Shown here in pieces: positions 1 to 9,275 of a stretch of DNA of 64,000 nt. Positions within the stretch are counted from its first letter, which is position 1. Each line of letters starts with the position of its first letter. Origin of the DNA: Sneathiella limimaris (GTDB taxonomy: Bacteria; Pseudomonadota; Alphaproteobacteria; Sneathiellales; Sneathiellaceae); assembly GCF_012932565.1 (NCBI RefSeq), contig NZ_JABBYJ010000001.1, positions 930,001 to 994,000 on the forward strand. Direction: 5' to 3'. Made by a program: the position numbers and the translations under genes. The notes below the pieces were generated by a model, which saw nothing but the letters and a program-made list of their open reading frames with translations, did not search any database and was not told the origin of the DNA.

Positions 1-1
1 G

Positions 2-814
2 TCTCTGATTGCCAATGCCTATTGTGGACCCGGTGATGAGGTTTTGTATTCTGAGCATGGGTTCTTGGTGTATGAACTTTCTGCGCTCGCCAATGGAGCG
101 ACGCCGGTAAAAGCGCCTGAGAAAAACCTGACAACGGATGTGGATGCGCTGCTGGCCTCGGTCACAGAGAAAACCAAAATCCTCTTTTTGGCCAATCCGA
201 ACAATCCGACAGGGACCTATATTTCAGCCGATGAAGTCCGGCGCCTGCATGCGGGCCTTAGAAGCGATATCCTGCTCGTGCTGGATGCGGCCTACGCGGA
301 ATATGTGACAAAATCCGATTATGAAGCAGGTGTTGCGCTGGTTGCTGAGACTGAAAATGTAATCATGACGCGGACATTCTCCAAAATTTATGGATTGTCA
401 GCGCTTCGCATTGGCTGGGCCTACGGATCTGAAGCCGTCATCGACGTCCTGCATAGAATACGCGGTCCGTTTAACGTGAACGCAGCGGCGCAGGTTGCTG
501 GTGTTGCCGCAGTTCGGGATCAGGATTTTGTCAAAGAGGCTGTCGCCCATAACGAGAAATGGATCCCTATTCTGACCCAGAGCCTTCGGGGTATGGGTCT
601 GAAAATTCCGGATAGCGTTGGTAACTTCATCATGATGGATTTTGGGGATACTGGTAAATCTGCATCAGATGCGGACGCTTATCTTGCAAGTAAAGGGTAT
701 ATCCTCAGAAGCATTGCCTCTTATGGGTTGCCGACCTGTCTTCGTATGTCTGTTGGGACTGATGAGGATAACCGTGCGGTTATCGACCACTTGAGAGAAT
801 TCCTGGAAAGTTAA
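2..814 (+). CDS. hisC: Histidinol-phosphate aminotransferase, 3' part
   Basis: This is the C-terminal 270 residues of a PLP-dependent class I/II aminotransferase. The reading frame is open to the left edge, so roughly 90-100 N-terminal residues lie outside the window. The family converts imidazole-acetol phosphate and glutamate to histidinol phosphate; many alphaproteobacterial members also act on aromatic substrates. Visible motifs are NPNNPTG, DAAYAEY and RTFSKIYGLSALRIGW, which holds the Schiff-base lysine, and a late R-SVG segment. The next gene, a prephenate dehydrogenase, starts one base after the stop, so a role in tyrosine or phenylalanine transamination is also plausible. Confidence 0.93.
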   Translation, partial: SLIANAYCGPGDEVLYSEHGFLVYELSALANGATPVKAPEKNLTTDVDALLASVTEKTKILFLANPNNPTGTYISADEVRRLHAGLRSDILLVLDAAYAEYVTKSDYEAGVALVAETENVIMTRTFSKIYGLSALRIGWAYGSEAVIDVLHRIRGPFNVNAAAQVAGVAAVRDQDFVKEAVAHNEKWIPILTQSLRGMGLKIPDSVGNFIMMDFGDTGKSASDADAYLASKGYILRSIASYGLPTCLRMSVGTDEDNRAVIDHLREFLES

Positions 815-815
815 A

Positions 816-1754
816 ATGGCGCATCTGGAAGCTCCACTCTTTAAGAAAATGGCCCTGATCGGTATTGGTCTGATCGGCTCCTCCATTTCGAGAGCTGTGC
901 AAAAGCATGGACTGGTTGGGGAGATCGTCTGTTCTGCGCGGACTAAGGACACCCGGCGTGTTGCCAAGGAAATGGGACTTGTCTCTGCGGCTTATGAGCA
1001 TTCCAAGGATGCGGTCGTGGGCGCGGATCTGGTGATCCTGTGCACACCGATCGGGACCTATGCAAAGCTGATGGAGGAAATTGCGCCATATCTGGAGCAG
1101 GGGGCGCTCGTCACGGATGTGGGATCGGTCAAGCAAACCGTGGTGGATTTGATAGAACCACGACTTCCTGAAGGTGTAGACTTTGTTGCAGGGCATCCTG
1201 TTGCAGGTTCAGAAAAATCTGGACCAGCAGCCGGATATGCGGATCTTTTTGACAATCGCTGGTGGATCCTCACCCCGTCTGAAAAATCAACAGATGCAGC
1301 CGTTGAGAAGCTGACCCAGTTCTGTTCGGCGTTCGGCAGTAATGTTGAGCAAATGGATCCCAAGCATCATGATTTGGTGTTGGCCATTACCTCTCACGTA
1401 CCGCATCTGATTGCCTACAATATTGTGGGAACAGCAGATGATCTGCAGGAAGTGACACGCTCTGAGGTTATTAAATATTCTGCCGGTGGTTTTCGGGATT
1501 TTACCCGTATCGCGGCCTCCGATCCAACCATGTGGCGGGATGTGTTCCTGAACAACAAAGAGGCAGTCCTCGAAATGCTGGGCCGGTTCACCGAGGATCT
1601 CACTGCCTTACAACGGGCGATCCGCAGGTCTGATGGGGATACATTGTTCGAGATTTTCACTCGTACAAGAGCCATCCGTCGGCAGATTATTGATGCGGGT
1701 CAGGAAACAGCCGAGCCAGATTTCGGGCGCTCAGCTTCTCATGATGAGAAATAA
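816..1754 (+). CDS. tyrA: Prephenate/arogenate dehydrogenase
   Basis: A 312-residue NAD(P)-dependent dehydrogenase of tyrosine biosynthesis, acting on prephenate and/or arogenate. The N-terminal Rossmann motif GIGLIGSS is at about residues 17-24. The family segment GHPVAGSEKSGP (near residue 127) and the helical C-terminal domain with GGFRDFTR are intact. There is no fused chorismate mutase or ACT domain. It is translationally linked to hisC with a 1-base gap, a gene pairing common in Alphaproteobacteria. An in-frame ATG at 849 lies just before the Rossmann strand, but the upstream ATG fits the tight hisC junction better. Confidence 0.92.
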   Translation: MAHLEAPLFKKMALIGIGLIGSSISRAVQKHGLVGEIVCSARTKDTRRVAKEMGLVSAAYEHSKDAVVGADLVILCTPIGTYAKLMEEIAPYLEQGALVTDVGSVKQTVVDLIEPRLPEGVDFVAGHPVAGSEKSGPAAGYADLFDNRWWILTPSEKSTDAAVEKLTQFCSAFGSNVEQMDPKHHDLVLAITSHVPHLIAYNIVGTADDLQEVTRSEVIKYSAGGFRDFTRIAASDPTMWRDVFLNNKEAVLEMLGRFTEDLTALQRAIRRSDGDTLFEIFTRTRAIRRQIIDAGQETAEPDFGRSASHDEK

Positions 1755-1766
1755 GCTTTTGAGTTT

Positions 1767-2795
1767 TTAGAAAACAGGTTTCAGATCGAAAAGTCGAATG
1801 GGACCAAGATAAGCCGACCTTTCTTGCAGGCTGATTGGAAGCTCCAGATACTGCGTACCGTTGTCACTGGTTTTGGCCAGCATATCTAAGGCAAAGCGAG
1901 CCGTTTGTGCTGATTTCTTATCGAGCTTCTGTTGTTTGGCAATTATGTCCAACAGCGTGTTATATCCTTCAATTTTGGATGTAAAAGCGCCCAGGGGATA
2001 GTTCTCATCATCCAGTGTCACGGTCCCATTGCCTGTCGCCCGCGTTTGTCCCCAGATGATATCAAAGTCATTGATTTCGAGGGCACCGCCTTTGTCTCGC
2101 CAGGCTTGAATTTCAGTTGGGTTGGAAAAGGAGGACATTTCAGCATCCGTTTCCGCGACGATATGTAGTTTTTCCATCTCTGGTCCAAGAGGGGCGTTAG
2201 ACAGCATATCTGCAACCAGTTTGTCAGTCCGCAAGGCGAGTTTCAGGAAATGCTGCGTTTGCAGATCTTTTGCGTTTGCGTCTGTACCGGTCAGGTTGAC
2301 GTCATGATCGTCAGACAGAAAATGAAGTTGAACGCGATCGGCTGTGCCTGCCCCAATGAGATCACCGGAAAAGGCGGAGTTCTGAAGATCAATCGCCAGA
2401 TTTTTCAGTTTCCATGCGCCGTTAAGCTTAAGACTCCCAACCGCTTTTTCAGATTGAAGTGTTAGTTTCTTTTGGTTTTGGATCAGGTTGAGATCGCCGT
2501 TAAGTCCAAAGACAGCATGTTTGAGGTTCCAGGGTTCAATTACCAACCAGGGATCGCTAAGTGTTAGGGTCTCGTTCGTCCGCTCAAATGTAATGGAAGA
2601 GGTTTTGAGTTCCACACGATACGGGAAGCCGCCCGTTTCAAGGGGCTGGTTTTTGATGGTAATGCCTTTGCTGGCCTGTTCCGATTTCCAGGTTTCAAAC
2701 CCCAGGACAGCTTCATCTGCAACCGTATTCCACCAATAGAAATATGCGCCAAACAGGGCAGCTAAAACAACGAGGGCAATTGGCAAAATTCGCAT
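1767..2795 (-). CDS. DUF2125 family protein
   Basis: A 342-residue protein with an N-terminal hydrophobic segment (residues about 4-22) that acts as a signal anchor or uncleaved signal, followed by a long beta-rich domain. The overall pattern, with an aromatic YFYWW stretch after the signal and a GGFPYRVEL segment near residue 56, matches the alphaproteobacterial DUF2125 family, whose function is unknown. It is probably periplasmic or anchored to the inner membrane. It converges on the tyrA gene with a 12-base gap and is probably monocistronic. I recognise the family from its pattern only. Confidence 0.75.
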   Translation of the reverse strand: MRILPIALVVLAALFGAYFYWWNTVADEAVLGFETWKSEQASKGITIKNQPLETGGFPYRVELKTSSITFERTNETLTLSDPWLVIEPWNLKHAVFGLNGDLNLIQNQKKLTLQSEKAVGSLKLNGAWKLKNLAIDLQNSAFSGDLIGAGTADRVQLHFLSDDHDVNLTGTDANAKDLQTQHFLKLALRTDKLVADMLSNAPLGPEMEKLHIVAETDAEMSSFSNPTEIQAWRDKGGALEINDFDIIWGQTRATGNGTVTLDDENYPLGAFTSKIEGYNTLLDIIAKQQKLDKKSAQTARFALDMLAKTSDNGTQYLELPISLQERSAYLGPIRLFDLKPVF

Positions 2796-2888
2796 CTACA
2801 AACCTATAATTGACATTCACTTGAGCTTCTCGGCGACACTCTATAAGCTGGCTCAAAACCTGTCACTGTCTTTCCCCATGTTGTTTCC

Positions 2889-3791
2889 ATGACGTCAGAA
2901 AACCAAAAAGCTGAACAACAGCTGTTGATCAGGGCTATGCCGGTTCTGTTTGTCTTTTTATGGAGTACCGGTTTTATCGGTGCCAAGCTAGGCCTTCCTT
3001 ATGTAGAGCCAATGACATTCCTGGCAATCCGGTTTGTCGCCTGTTCGCTTCTGCTTGTGCCGGTTCTGTTATTGACCAAAACCGTTTGGCCAAAACGGTG
3101 GCAGGATTACGCCCATATTGGATTTGCAGGTCTTTTAATGCATGGAGGGTATCTGGGGTCCGTTTTTTGGTCAATTAGTGAAGGGGTTGCCGCCGGTACC
3201 TCAGCCCTGATTGCCGGGATTCAGCCGTTGATTGTGGCAGCACTTGCCGGCATTTTCCTAAAAGAGACCGTAACCCGTCGGCAGTGGATTGGGCTGTTTG
3301 CGGGCCTTGCTGGTGTCTTTTTCGTGGTTTTTGAGAAGTTATCGCTTAACGAAGGGAGTCTTTTTGGATTTTCCCTCAGCTTCATTGCGCTGATCAGCAT
3401 TTCAATTGGCACTTTATACCAGAAGAAATTCTGTTCGGACATGAGCCTGAAGTCTGGGAACTTTATTCAATTTGTGGTGGCCAGCCTCTATTTCCTGCTG
3501 GTTGCAAGTCTGATTGAAGATATGACAGTGACCTGGACAGGAGAGCTCGTATTCGCTCTTGTTTGGCTTATTTTTGTGCTTTCTCTTGGCGCGGTTTCTC
3601 TGTTGTATTTGCTGCTTCGCAAGGGCGCGGCATCGAGCGTTTCCAGCCTCTTCTATCTGGTGCCTCCTTGCACGGCCATTGTCGCCTATTTCCTGTTTGG
3701 GGAAACTCTGAGCGGGAATGCTCTGATCGGTATGGTGATTGCGATCATTGGTGTTGCGCTTGTGAACATGCCTGCTAAAAAAGTGAAATGA
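2889..3791 (+). CDS. EamA/DMT family transporter
   Basis: A 300-residue integral membrane protein with about ten hydrophobic helices in two repeated halves, the layout of the drug/metabolite transporter superfamily (two EamA domains). The first half begins with FLWSTGFIGAKLGL and the second with a SIGTLYQKK segment. The substrate cannot be read from sequence; relatives export amino acids or metabolites. The stop overlaps the start of the ChaC-like gene by four bases (ATGA), so the two are translationally coupled. One of three EamA transporters in the window. Confidence 0.88.
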   Translation: MTSENQKAEQQLLIRAMPVLFVFLWSTGFIGAKLGLPYVEPMTFLAIRFVACSLLLVPVLLLTKTVWPKRWQDYAHIGFAGLLMHGGYLGSVFWSISEGVAAGTSALIAGIQPLIVAALAGIFLKETVTRRQWIGLFAGLAGVFFVVFEKLSLNEGSLFGFSLSFIALISISIGTLYQKKFCSDMSLKSGNFIQFVVASLYFLLVASLIEDMTVTWTGELVFALVWLIFVLSLGAVSLLYLLLRKGAASSVSSLFYLVPPCTAIVAYFLFGETLSGNALIGMVIAIIGVALVNMPAKKVK

Positions 3792-4387
3792 GAAAATACG
3801 ACCTTGTTTTAGAGCCGGACTTGCCGCCGGTGGATTATCCGTTACCCGATCTTCCCAAGGGTGAGGATTTGTGGATTTTTGGGTATGGGTCCCTAATGTG
3901 GCGGCCGGGCTTTGAACACACAGGTGTTGAGGATGCCTGTCTTTATGGGTTTCACCGGGCATTTTGTGTGTCTTCAGTTGTCCATCGCGGTACGCGGGAT
4001 AATCCGGGTCTTGTCCTGGGCCTGGACCGGGGTGGGTCTTGCCGTGGGAAGGCGATCCGTTGCCCTGAAGCCATTCGGGAACCGGTTGTTGATTATCTCT
4101 ATCGCCGGGAAATGGTAACGAGTGTTTATATCCCGAGAATGGTCACATTGAAGTTGTTGGGCAGTCAGGAAAAAGTCCGGGGGCTGACATTTGTGGCTGA
4201 CCCCAAGCATGAACAATATTCATCGGGTCATTCGATTGAAGAAGCTGCGGCGATTATTGGGAGGGCATCGGGAAGGGGCGGTCCTAATGTGGATTACCTC
4301 AAAAGCACCCTGGATCATCTAGATGAATTTGGGATCAAGGACGGCCCCTTGCACGCAATCATGGAGGCTATTGGCCGGAACAGGTAG
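3788..4387 (+). CDS. chaC: ChaC-like gamma-glutamylcyclotransferase
   Basis: A 199-residue protein of the ChaC family, which cleaves glutathione to 5-oxoproline and Cys-Gly in the cytosol. The substrate loop FGYGSLMW lies at residues 31-38, followed by HRAFCV and a conserved RG-PG-VLGLD region typical of ChaC. Its start overlaps the end of the EamA transporter, suggesting that a transporter and a glutathione-degrading enzyme are co-expressed. The length is normal for the bacterial family. Confidence 0.88.
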   Translation: MRKYDLVLEPDLPPVDYPLPDLPKGEDLWIFGYGSLMWRPGFEHTGVEDACLYGFHRAFCVSSVVHRGTRDNPGLVLGLDRGGSCRGKAIRCPEAIREPVVDYLYRREMVTSVYIPRMVTLKLLGSQEKVRGLTFVADPKHEQYSSGHSIEEAAAIIGRASGRGGPNVDYLKSTLDHLDEFGIKDGPLHAIMEAIGRNR

Positions 4388-4414
4388 ACTGTCGGGCCGG
4401 GCTAGTCTCTGAGA

Positions 4415-4627
4415 TTAAAAGTGTGTGCGACTGGCAACGCGGGCAATTTCGCCACGTGTCAAACCGATATCTTTGAGCTCGGAATCGGTGAGGGCATAAA
4501 GCTCCGTTGCAGTTCTGTATGTCCGGTATTTCTGAACAAGTGTATTTGTAAGTTTACCGAAATAGGTGCGGAAAGTCCCTGCGGCAGGGCTTGCTGGTTT
4601 TGTGTAATTTGTTGCTTGTACTGACAT
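4415..4627 (-). CDS. DUF1127 small protein
   Basis: A 70-residue basic protein with the C-terminal DUF1127 motif: an L-A-LTDSELKDIGLTRGEI-type helix-turn-helix-like segment. Such proteins are abundant in Alphaproteobacteria and some are linked to RNA turnover or phosphate and stress responses. I chose the ATG at 4627 because a GGAG sits about nine bases upstream; an ATG five codons earlier (4642) has no ribosome-binding site. It stands alone between the ChaC-like and TetR genes. Confidence 0.8.
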   Translation of the reverse strand: MSVQATNYTKPASPAAGTFRTYFGKLTNTLVQKYRTYRTATELYALTDSELKDIGLTRGEIARVASRTHF

Positions 4628-4756
4628 GCTACTGTGCTCCATTCATTTGATGGGGCTCATGTACGCCTCCCAATCTGGGATTGCACGCGACATTATTTTT
4701 ACTCACCCATGCATTTTTTGCATAGCTTGATTAGATGTCTGTTAAGTAACTGAAGG

Positions 4757-5356
4757 CTAGAGCGATGTATTGCCATAGCGTGCGAAGATGGTTTCCGCGC
4801 TGTTGAAGGCGATATTCTCCATCTCTTCGTCTGTGATAACCTGGCCTGACATCATGTAAGGCCAAAACGCCCGATATTTGATCAGGGAGACAAACTGATG
4901 GCTAACTTCCTGATAATCATCGGTGTTTAACGCCCCTGCTATAGACGCTGCTTGCATAAAATCATCAAATACCGAGATCTGGTTTGAATTGTCAGCCAGA
5001 TATTCGGCAAGATCCGGATCCCGAATGGTTTCGCCAATGACGAGCCGAAGAAGCCTCATATATTCCTCAGATTGGAGAAATTTACATTCTGCACGAGCAA
5101 GGTCCAAGAGTTGGCCCTTCAAAGGTTTGCTGGGATTAAACGTAACAGCAACAGCTTCTTTAAGTTTGGAAAGGACCCAGTCCAGAATCGCACGAAACAG
5201 CGCCTGTTTACTCTCAAAGTGATTGTAAACGGTCCTTTTTGATACATTTGCCGTGGCGGCGATCTGGTCCATGCTGGCGCCTAGATAGCCAGCTTTTTGG
5301 AACTCTTCTGCCGCGGCTTGCAGGATCTGCTGTTTTTTATCGAGTGGTCTGGACAT
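4757..5356 (-). CDS. TetR/AcrR family transcriptional regulator
   Basis: A 199-residue repressor-type regulator. The N-terminal TetR helix-turn-helix spans about residues 7-53 (ILQAAAEEF, then ATANVSKRTVYNHFESK), followed by an all-helical ligand/dimer domain resembling the AefR-like C-terminal class. It is divergent from the iorAB-like operon, and a 27-bp inverted repeat lies between them at 5480-5506. It probably represses the molybdenum hydroxylase genes and releases them on binding an unknown aromatic or aldehyde-type ligand (inference). Confidence 0.9.
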   Translation of the reverse strand: MSRPLDKKQQILQAAAEEFQKAGYLGASMDQIAATANVSKRTVYNHFESKQALFRAILDWVLSKLKEAVAVTFNPSKPLKGQLLDLARAECKFLQSEEYMRLLRLVIGETIRDPDLAEYLADNSNQISVFDDFMQAASIAGALNTDDYQEVSHQFVSLIKYRAFWPYMMSGQVITDEEMENIAFNSAETIFARYGNTSL

Positions 5357-5479
5357 TATTCAAACTAGGATTATCTCACAGGTTAGGCTGGAGATACCGA
5401 ACATATCCAGCCTTAAAAAGCATCATTTGTAATTGCTATCACAAACTAACGTATCGTCACTTAAAAAACCAAAAAGATA

Positions 5480-5506
5480 ATGTAAACTGCACGGTGTAGT
5501 TTACAT
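5480..5506. promoter_or_regulatory. Palindromic operator in the tetR/iorAB divergent region
   Basis: ATGTAAACT and AGTTTACAT form perfect 9-bp arms around GCACGGTGT, and the symmetry extends to 13 bp per side with one mismatch. A possible -35 (TTTACA, 5500-5505) and -10 (TAGATA, 5521-5526) for the oxidoreductase operon overlap or follow it, so binding would block transcription. Size and position are those of a TetR-family operator. That the adjacent TetR protein binds here is inference. Confidence 0.7.
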
Positions 5507-5555
5507 ATTAATCTGAGCTTTAGATACACTGCAATTTCATGGGAGGCCTGTAAAT

Positions 5556-6017
5556 ATGGCAATTTCCTTTACATTAAATGGGGAGGCGAAAAGCCTCGAT
5601 GCGGATCCAGAAATGCCACTTCTTTGGGCGTTGAGGGATGAATTTCAATTAACAGGCACCAAATTTGGATGTGGTGTTGCACTCTGCGGGGCCTGTACGG
5701 TCCATGTGGATGGTGTGGCTGTCCGATCCTGTCAAACCTTCATTGGTGATATCGAAGGCGCGTCGGTGACAACTATCGAAGCATTGGAAACCGATGAGGT
5801 CAAAGCTTTGCGTCAGGCTTGGGTTGAGTTGGATGTCCCGCAATGTGGATATTGCCAGTCAGGTCAGCTAATGCAGGCGGCAGATCTTCTTGCGACTTCA
5901 CCTAAACCAACCGACGACGATATTGACGCAGCGATGGATGGAAATGTCTGCCGCTGTGCGTCTTACCAACGCATTCGTGCAGGTATTCACAGAGCAGCTG
6001 AAATACTGGAGGCATAA
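5556..6017 (+). CDS. (2Fe-2S)-binding subunit, isoquinoline 1-oxidoreductase alpha-like
   Basis: A 153-residue iron-sulfur subunit of a molybdenum hydroxylase of the xanthine oxidase superfamily. The plant-type cluster ligands are C39, C44, C47 and C59; the second cluster ligands are C97, C100, C132 and C134 in CGYCQSG and CRC. It passes electrons from the molybdopterin subunit encoded two bases downstream. No FAD subunit gene is present, as in the IorAB class, whose electron acceptor is usually a cytochrome or the membrane chain. A GGGAGG ribosome-binding site precedes the ATG. Confidence 0.9.
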   Translation: MAISFTLNGEAKSLDADPEMPLLWALRDEFQLTGTKFGCGVALCGACTVHVDGVAVRSCQTFIGDIEGASVTTIEALETDEVKALRQAWVELDVPQCGYCQSGQLMQAADLLATSPKPTDDDIDAAMDGNVCRCASYQRIRAGIHRAAEILEA

Positions 6018-6019
6018 TC

Positions 6020-8215
6020 ATGAATATGATCGAAAAAATGCTATCCGCTAAAGAAGCCCCAGTGAATGAAAGTCGCCGAAATTTTCTGAAAGTTTCGGGC
6101 GGCGTTACTGCTGGTCTTGTGATTGGATTTTCCTTGTCGGGTCTTTCGACGGCTGAAGCGATGGAGAGCAAATCGTTCAATCCATTTGTACAGATTGCCC
6201 CTGATGGGACTGTGACTGTGATGGTCAAGCATCTGGACAAAGGTCAGGGAACATTTTCTGGTTTGCTGACATTGGTGGCCGATGAGTTGGATGTGCCTTG
6301 GGAAAATGTGAAAGGCGAATACGCGCCAGCAAATGCCGAACTATACAATAACCTGTTTTTTGGGGCGGTTCAGGGAACAGGTGGTTCCACAGGTATTCCC
6401 AACAGCTTCATGCAATATCGAACTGCGGGCGCAACCGCTCGTGAAATGTTGAAATTGGCAGGCGCAAAACGATTTGGGCAAAACGCCAGTGATATTCGGG
6501 TTGAAAACGGTGTTGTTTCTGGACTGAACGGGAAATCTGCAACCTATGGGGAACTTGCGGCAGAAGCTGCGACCATGCCGGTTCCAGAAAAGCCAGTCTT
6601 AAAAACGCCGGACCAGTTTAAGTATATTGGAAATCAAAGCCATCGCCGTATAGATACACCCGCCAAAACCCGGGGTGAGTTTAATTTTACGCAGGATGTG
6701 CAGCTGCCAGGAATGCTCGTTGCCGTGATCGCACGCCCCCCTCGTTTTGGGGCTACGGCCAAATCCATGAACAAGCAACCTGCCATGGCGATTAAAGGCG
6801 TGCAGGAGATTGTGCAGGTGCCGCAAGGTGTGGCGGTCCTGGCAAGTAATACCTGGGCCGCGTTCAAGGGACGCGAGGCGCTGGAAGTTGAGTGGGATTT
6901 AACCCAAGCGGAAAGCAGGTCCACGGCCGATCTGAAATCGGAATATGAAGCGTTGGCTGAAAAACCGGGCAAGGTTGTTGTGCAGGGTCAAGATCTGGAC
7001 AGCTCCTTTGCAAAGGCAACGAAAGTCCTTGAGGCAACCTTTGAGTTTCCATATCTCGCTCATGCACCGATGGAGCCGGTTAACGCGGTTGCAGATTTGA
7101 AACCAGGAAAGTCGCTGGACGTTTGGACAGGATCGCAAATGCAGACAGGCGATCACTATGCTGCCAGCCAAATTTCCGGACTGACCCCGGATAAGGTCAA
7201 TATCCACACCTTATCTGCCGGAGGATCTTTTGGACGCCGGGCAACACCAACCTCAGACATGGTTAGTGAAGCTGTTGCAATTGCCAAAGCAATCAATGGC
7301 CGTGCACCGGTCAAGTTGATCTGGAGCCGGGAAGATGACATCCGCGGTGGATATTACCGGCCCATGTATGTTCATAAAGTGAAGGCAGGCTTGGATGAGA
7401 AAGGCGACATCGTTGCCTGGCATCACCGCATCGTCGGTCAATCCATCTTGCAGGGCACAGCCTTTGAACAGGTGATGGTCAAGGATGGCATTGATATGAC
7501 GTCTGTTGAGGGGGCGGTTGAACTCCCTTATCAGGTTGGAAATCATCAACTTGAACTTCATACCGTGAAGGTTGGCGTTCCCGTTCTTTGGTGGCGATCT
7601 GTAGGCAGTACGCATACAGCCTATGCTGTTGAAACCATGATGGATCGTCTGGCAAAAGCGGCTGGGAAGGATCCGGTCGAGTTCCGCCTGGAACGCATGC
7701 AAAATAGCCCAAGGGAAGCCGCCGCGTTGAAACTGGCTGCGGAAAAAGCTAACTGGGGCAAGGCTGAATTGCCAGCAGGCGTTCACAGAGGCGTTGCTGT
7801 GCATAAATCATTCGGATCCCATGTGGCAGAAATTGCGGAAGTGCGGCTGAACGATGATGGTACCATCAAGGTTGAGAGGGTCTTCTGCGCAATTGACTGC
7901 GGTATTGCCGTAACACCGGATCAGGTTGCCGCACAAATGGAAGGTGGGGTCGGCTATGGCCTTGGCGCCATTTTACGTAACCAGATCACCATGACGGACG
8001 GAGAGGTTGAGCAATCTCAGTTCTTTGATTTTGAACCTTTGCGGATCAGCGATATGCCTCATGTTGAAACGCATATTGTACCGTCAGATGCGGCGCCAAG
8101 CGGCGTTGGTGAACCGGGAACACCGCCGATCGGCCCTGCGGTTGCCAATGCCATTTTCTGGGGAACTGGCCGAGAGATTGATAAACTTCCCTTCAGTCAG
8201 CACGGTCTTGTATAA
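6020..8215 (+). CDS. Molybdopterin-binding subunit, IorB-like aldehyde/N-heterocycle oxidoreductase
   Basis: A 731-residue catalytic subunit of a periplasmic molybdenum hydroxylase. A twin-arginine signal ([11 protein letters not shown], Arg19-Arg20) and a hydrophobic stretch at the N-terminus predict Tat export with the small subunit riding along. Family signatures include GGSFGRR and the C-terminal [13 protein letters not shown] segment that carries the catalytic glutamate. The substrate is unknown: IorAB oxidises isoquinoline, but close relatives oxidise aldehydes or nicotinate-like rings. The operon has only two genes and no XdhC-type maturation gene in this window. Confidence 0.9.
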   Translation: MNMIEKMLSAKEAPVNESRRNFLKVSGGVTAGLVIGFSLSGLSTAEAMESKSFNPFVQIAPDGTVTVMVKHLDKGQGTFSGLLTLVADELDVPWENVKGEYAPANAELYNNLFFGAVQGTGGSTGIPNSFMQYRTAGATAREMLKLAGAKRFGQNASDIRVENGVVSGLNGKSATYGELAAEAATMPVPEKPVLKTPDQFKYIGNQSHRRIDTPAKTRGEFNFTQDVQLPGMLVAVIARPPRFGATAKSMNKQPAMAIKGVQEIVQVPQGVAVLASNTWAAFKGREALEVEWDLTQAESRSTADLKSEYEALAEKPGKVVVQGQDLDSSFAKATKVLEATFEFPYLAHAPMEPVNAVADLKPGKSLDVWTGSQMQTGDHYAASQISGLTPDKVNIHTLSAGGSFGRRATPTSDMVSEAVAIAKAINGRAPVKLIWSREDDIRGGYYRPMYVHKVKAGLDEKGDIVAWHHRIVGQSILQGTAFEQVMVKDGIDMTSVEGAVELPYQVGNHQLELHTVKVGVPVLWWRSVGSTHTAYAVETMMDRLAKAAGKDPVEFRLERMQNSPREAAALKLAAEKANWGKAELPAGVHRGVAVHKSFGSHVAEIAEVRLNDDGTIKVERVFCAIDCGIAVTPDQVAAQMEGGVGYGLGAILRNQITMTDGEVEQSQFFDFEPLRISDMPHVETHIVPSDAAPSGVGEPGTPPIGPAVANAIFWGTGREIDKLPFSQHGLV

Positions 8216-8235
8216 CCCTTACTGAACAGCAAAAG

Positions 8236-8268
8236 AAACCTGTCCAAGAAATTGGGCAGGTTTTTTTT
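8236..8268 (+). terminator. Rho-independent terminator after iorAB-like operon
   Basis: AAACCTGTCC and GGGCAGGTTT form a 10-bp stem with one G-U pair and an 8-base loop, followed by eight T residues. It lies 21 bases after the stop of the molybdopterin subunit gene. Confidence 0.9.
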
Positions 8269-8360
8269 AACTGCTGATTTCCTGATAATTCTTGTGAAAA
8301 TATGGATGAGACAGTTAAGCTCTTTTCATTCGTCCGCACAAGAAAACCAAGGATAAGGAA

Positions 8361-9263
8361 ATGGCGGAGACATCAAGGATCAAACCCAGTAGCTTTTCAT
8401 CCGGGGATTTCTTCCTGTTGGCCGCTGTCTTTGCCTGGGGTGTAAACTTTCCCATTGCCAAACTGGTTTTGGACTACATGCCGCCGATTGTGTTTTCAGC
8501 AACGCGGTATTTCACGGCGTCTGGGCTTCTTTTTCTGTTGCTGTTTCTAAAGCGGGAGCGAATTTCAATCACGCTTCGGGAAATGGGTGAGCTAATTCTC
8601 ATTGGTCTTTTGGGAATCGCATTATTTCAGGGCGGATGGGCCTATGGGTTGAACCTCACCACAGCGTCCAAGGCCTCAATTCTGGTGGCAACATCCCCGG
8701 TTTTTGCGACTTTTTTCGTTGCCTTCAGGGGTGAGAAAACAAAGCTGGTTGGATGGATTGGTGTGCTTTTATCGCTGTTTGGGGTTGCGGTGATCATCAA
8801 TAACAGTCTGACGGAAATCACAGTTGGCGGCGGCTCCTTCTATGGGGATTTGATGATTATCGGCGCCGCTCTCATGTGGTCGATTTATACAATTGTGTCG
8901 GGTCCGATGGTGGCAAAACGGGGCCCCCTTCTTGTAACGGCGTGGGCGATGCTGTTTGGGGCTACAATCCTCACCTTTGTTGACCTTCCGGCAATGGTAA
9001 ATCAGGATTGGGTTTCCATCCCCATGACGGGATGGATTGCCTGGGCGGCAACAGCTTTGCTGGGAGCCGCACTTGCGTTTGTCTGGTATTGCGCTGGCAT
9101 CAGTCGGTTGGGTGTGGCCCGTGGCATGGCCTACAGTTTCCTAATCCCGGTGATTGCCATCTTGACCGCAATCCTCTTTTTTGGAGAAAGCATGACATTC
9201 ATCCAGCTTGGTGGTGCAGTGATTGTTCTGGCTGGAATTCACTTAAATCGGAAATTTGGATAA
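8361..9263 (+). CDS. EamA/DMT family transporter
   Basis: A 300-residue ten-helix membrane protein with two EamA repeats. The first starts at about residue 14 with FFLLAAVFAWGVNFPIAK and the second at about residue 155 with GDLMIIGAALMWSIYT. The substrate is unknown. It sits alone after the terminator of the preceding operon and converges on nrdJ with a 12-base gap. AAGGATAAGGAA upstream of the ATG is a good ribosome-binding site. Confidence 0.88.
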   Translation: MAETSRIKPSSFSSGDFFLLAAVFAWGVNFPIAKLVLDYMPPIVFSATRYFTASGLLFLLLFLKRERISITLREMGELILIGLLGIALFQGGWAYGLNLTTASKASILVATSPVFATFFVAFRGEKTKLVGWIGVLLSLFGVAVIINNSLTEITVGGGSFYGDLMIIGAALMWSIYTIVSGPMVAKRGPLLVTAWAMLFGATILTFVDLPAMVNQDWVSIPMTGWIAWAATALLGAALAFVWYCAGISRLGVARGMAYSFLIPVIAILTAILFFGESMTFIQLGGAVIVLAGIHLNRKFG

Positions 9264-9275
9264 GAACTCACCGCT

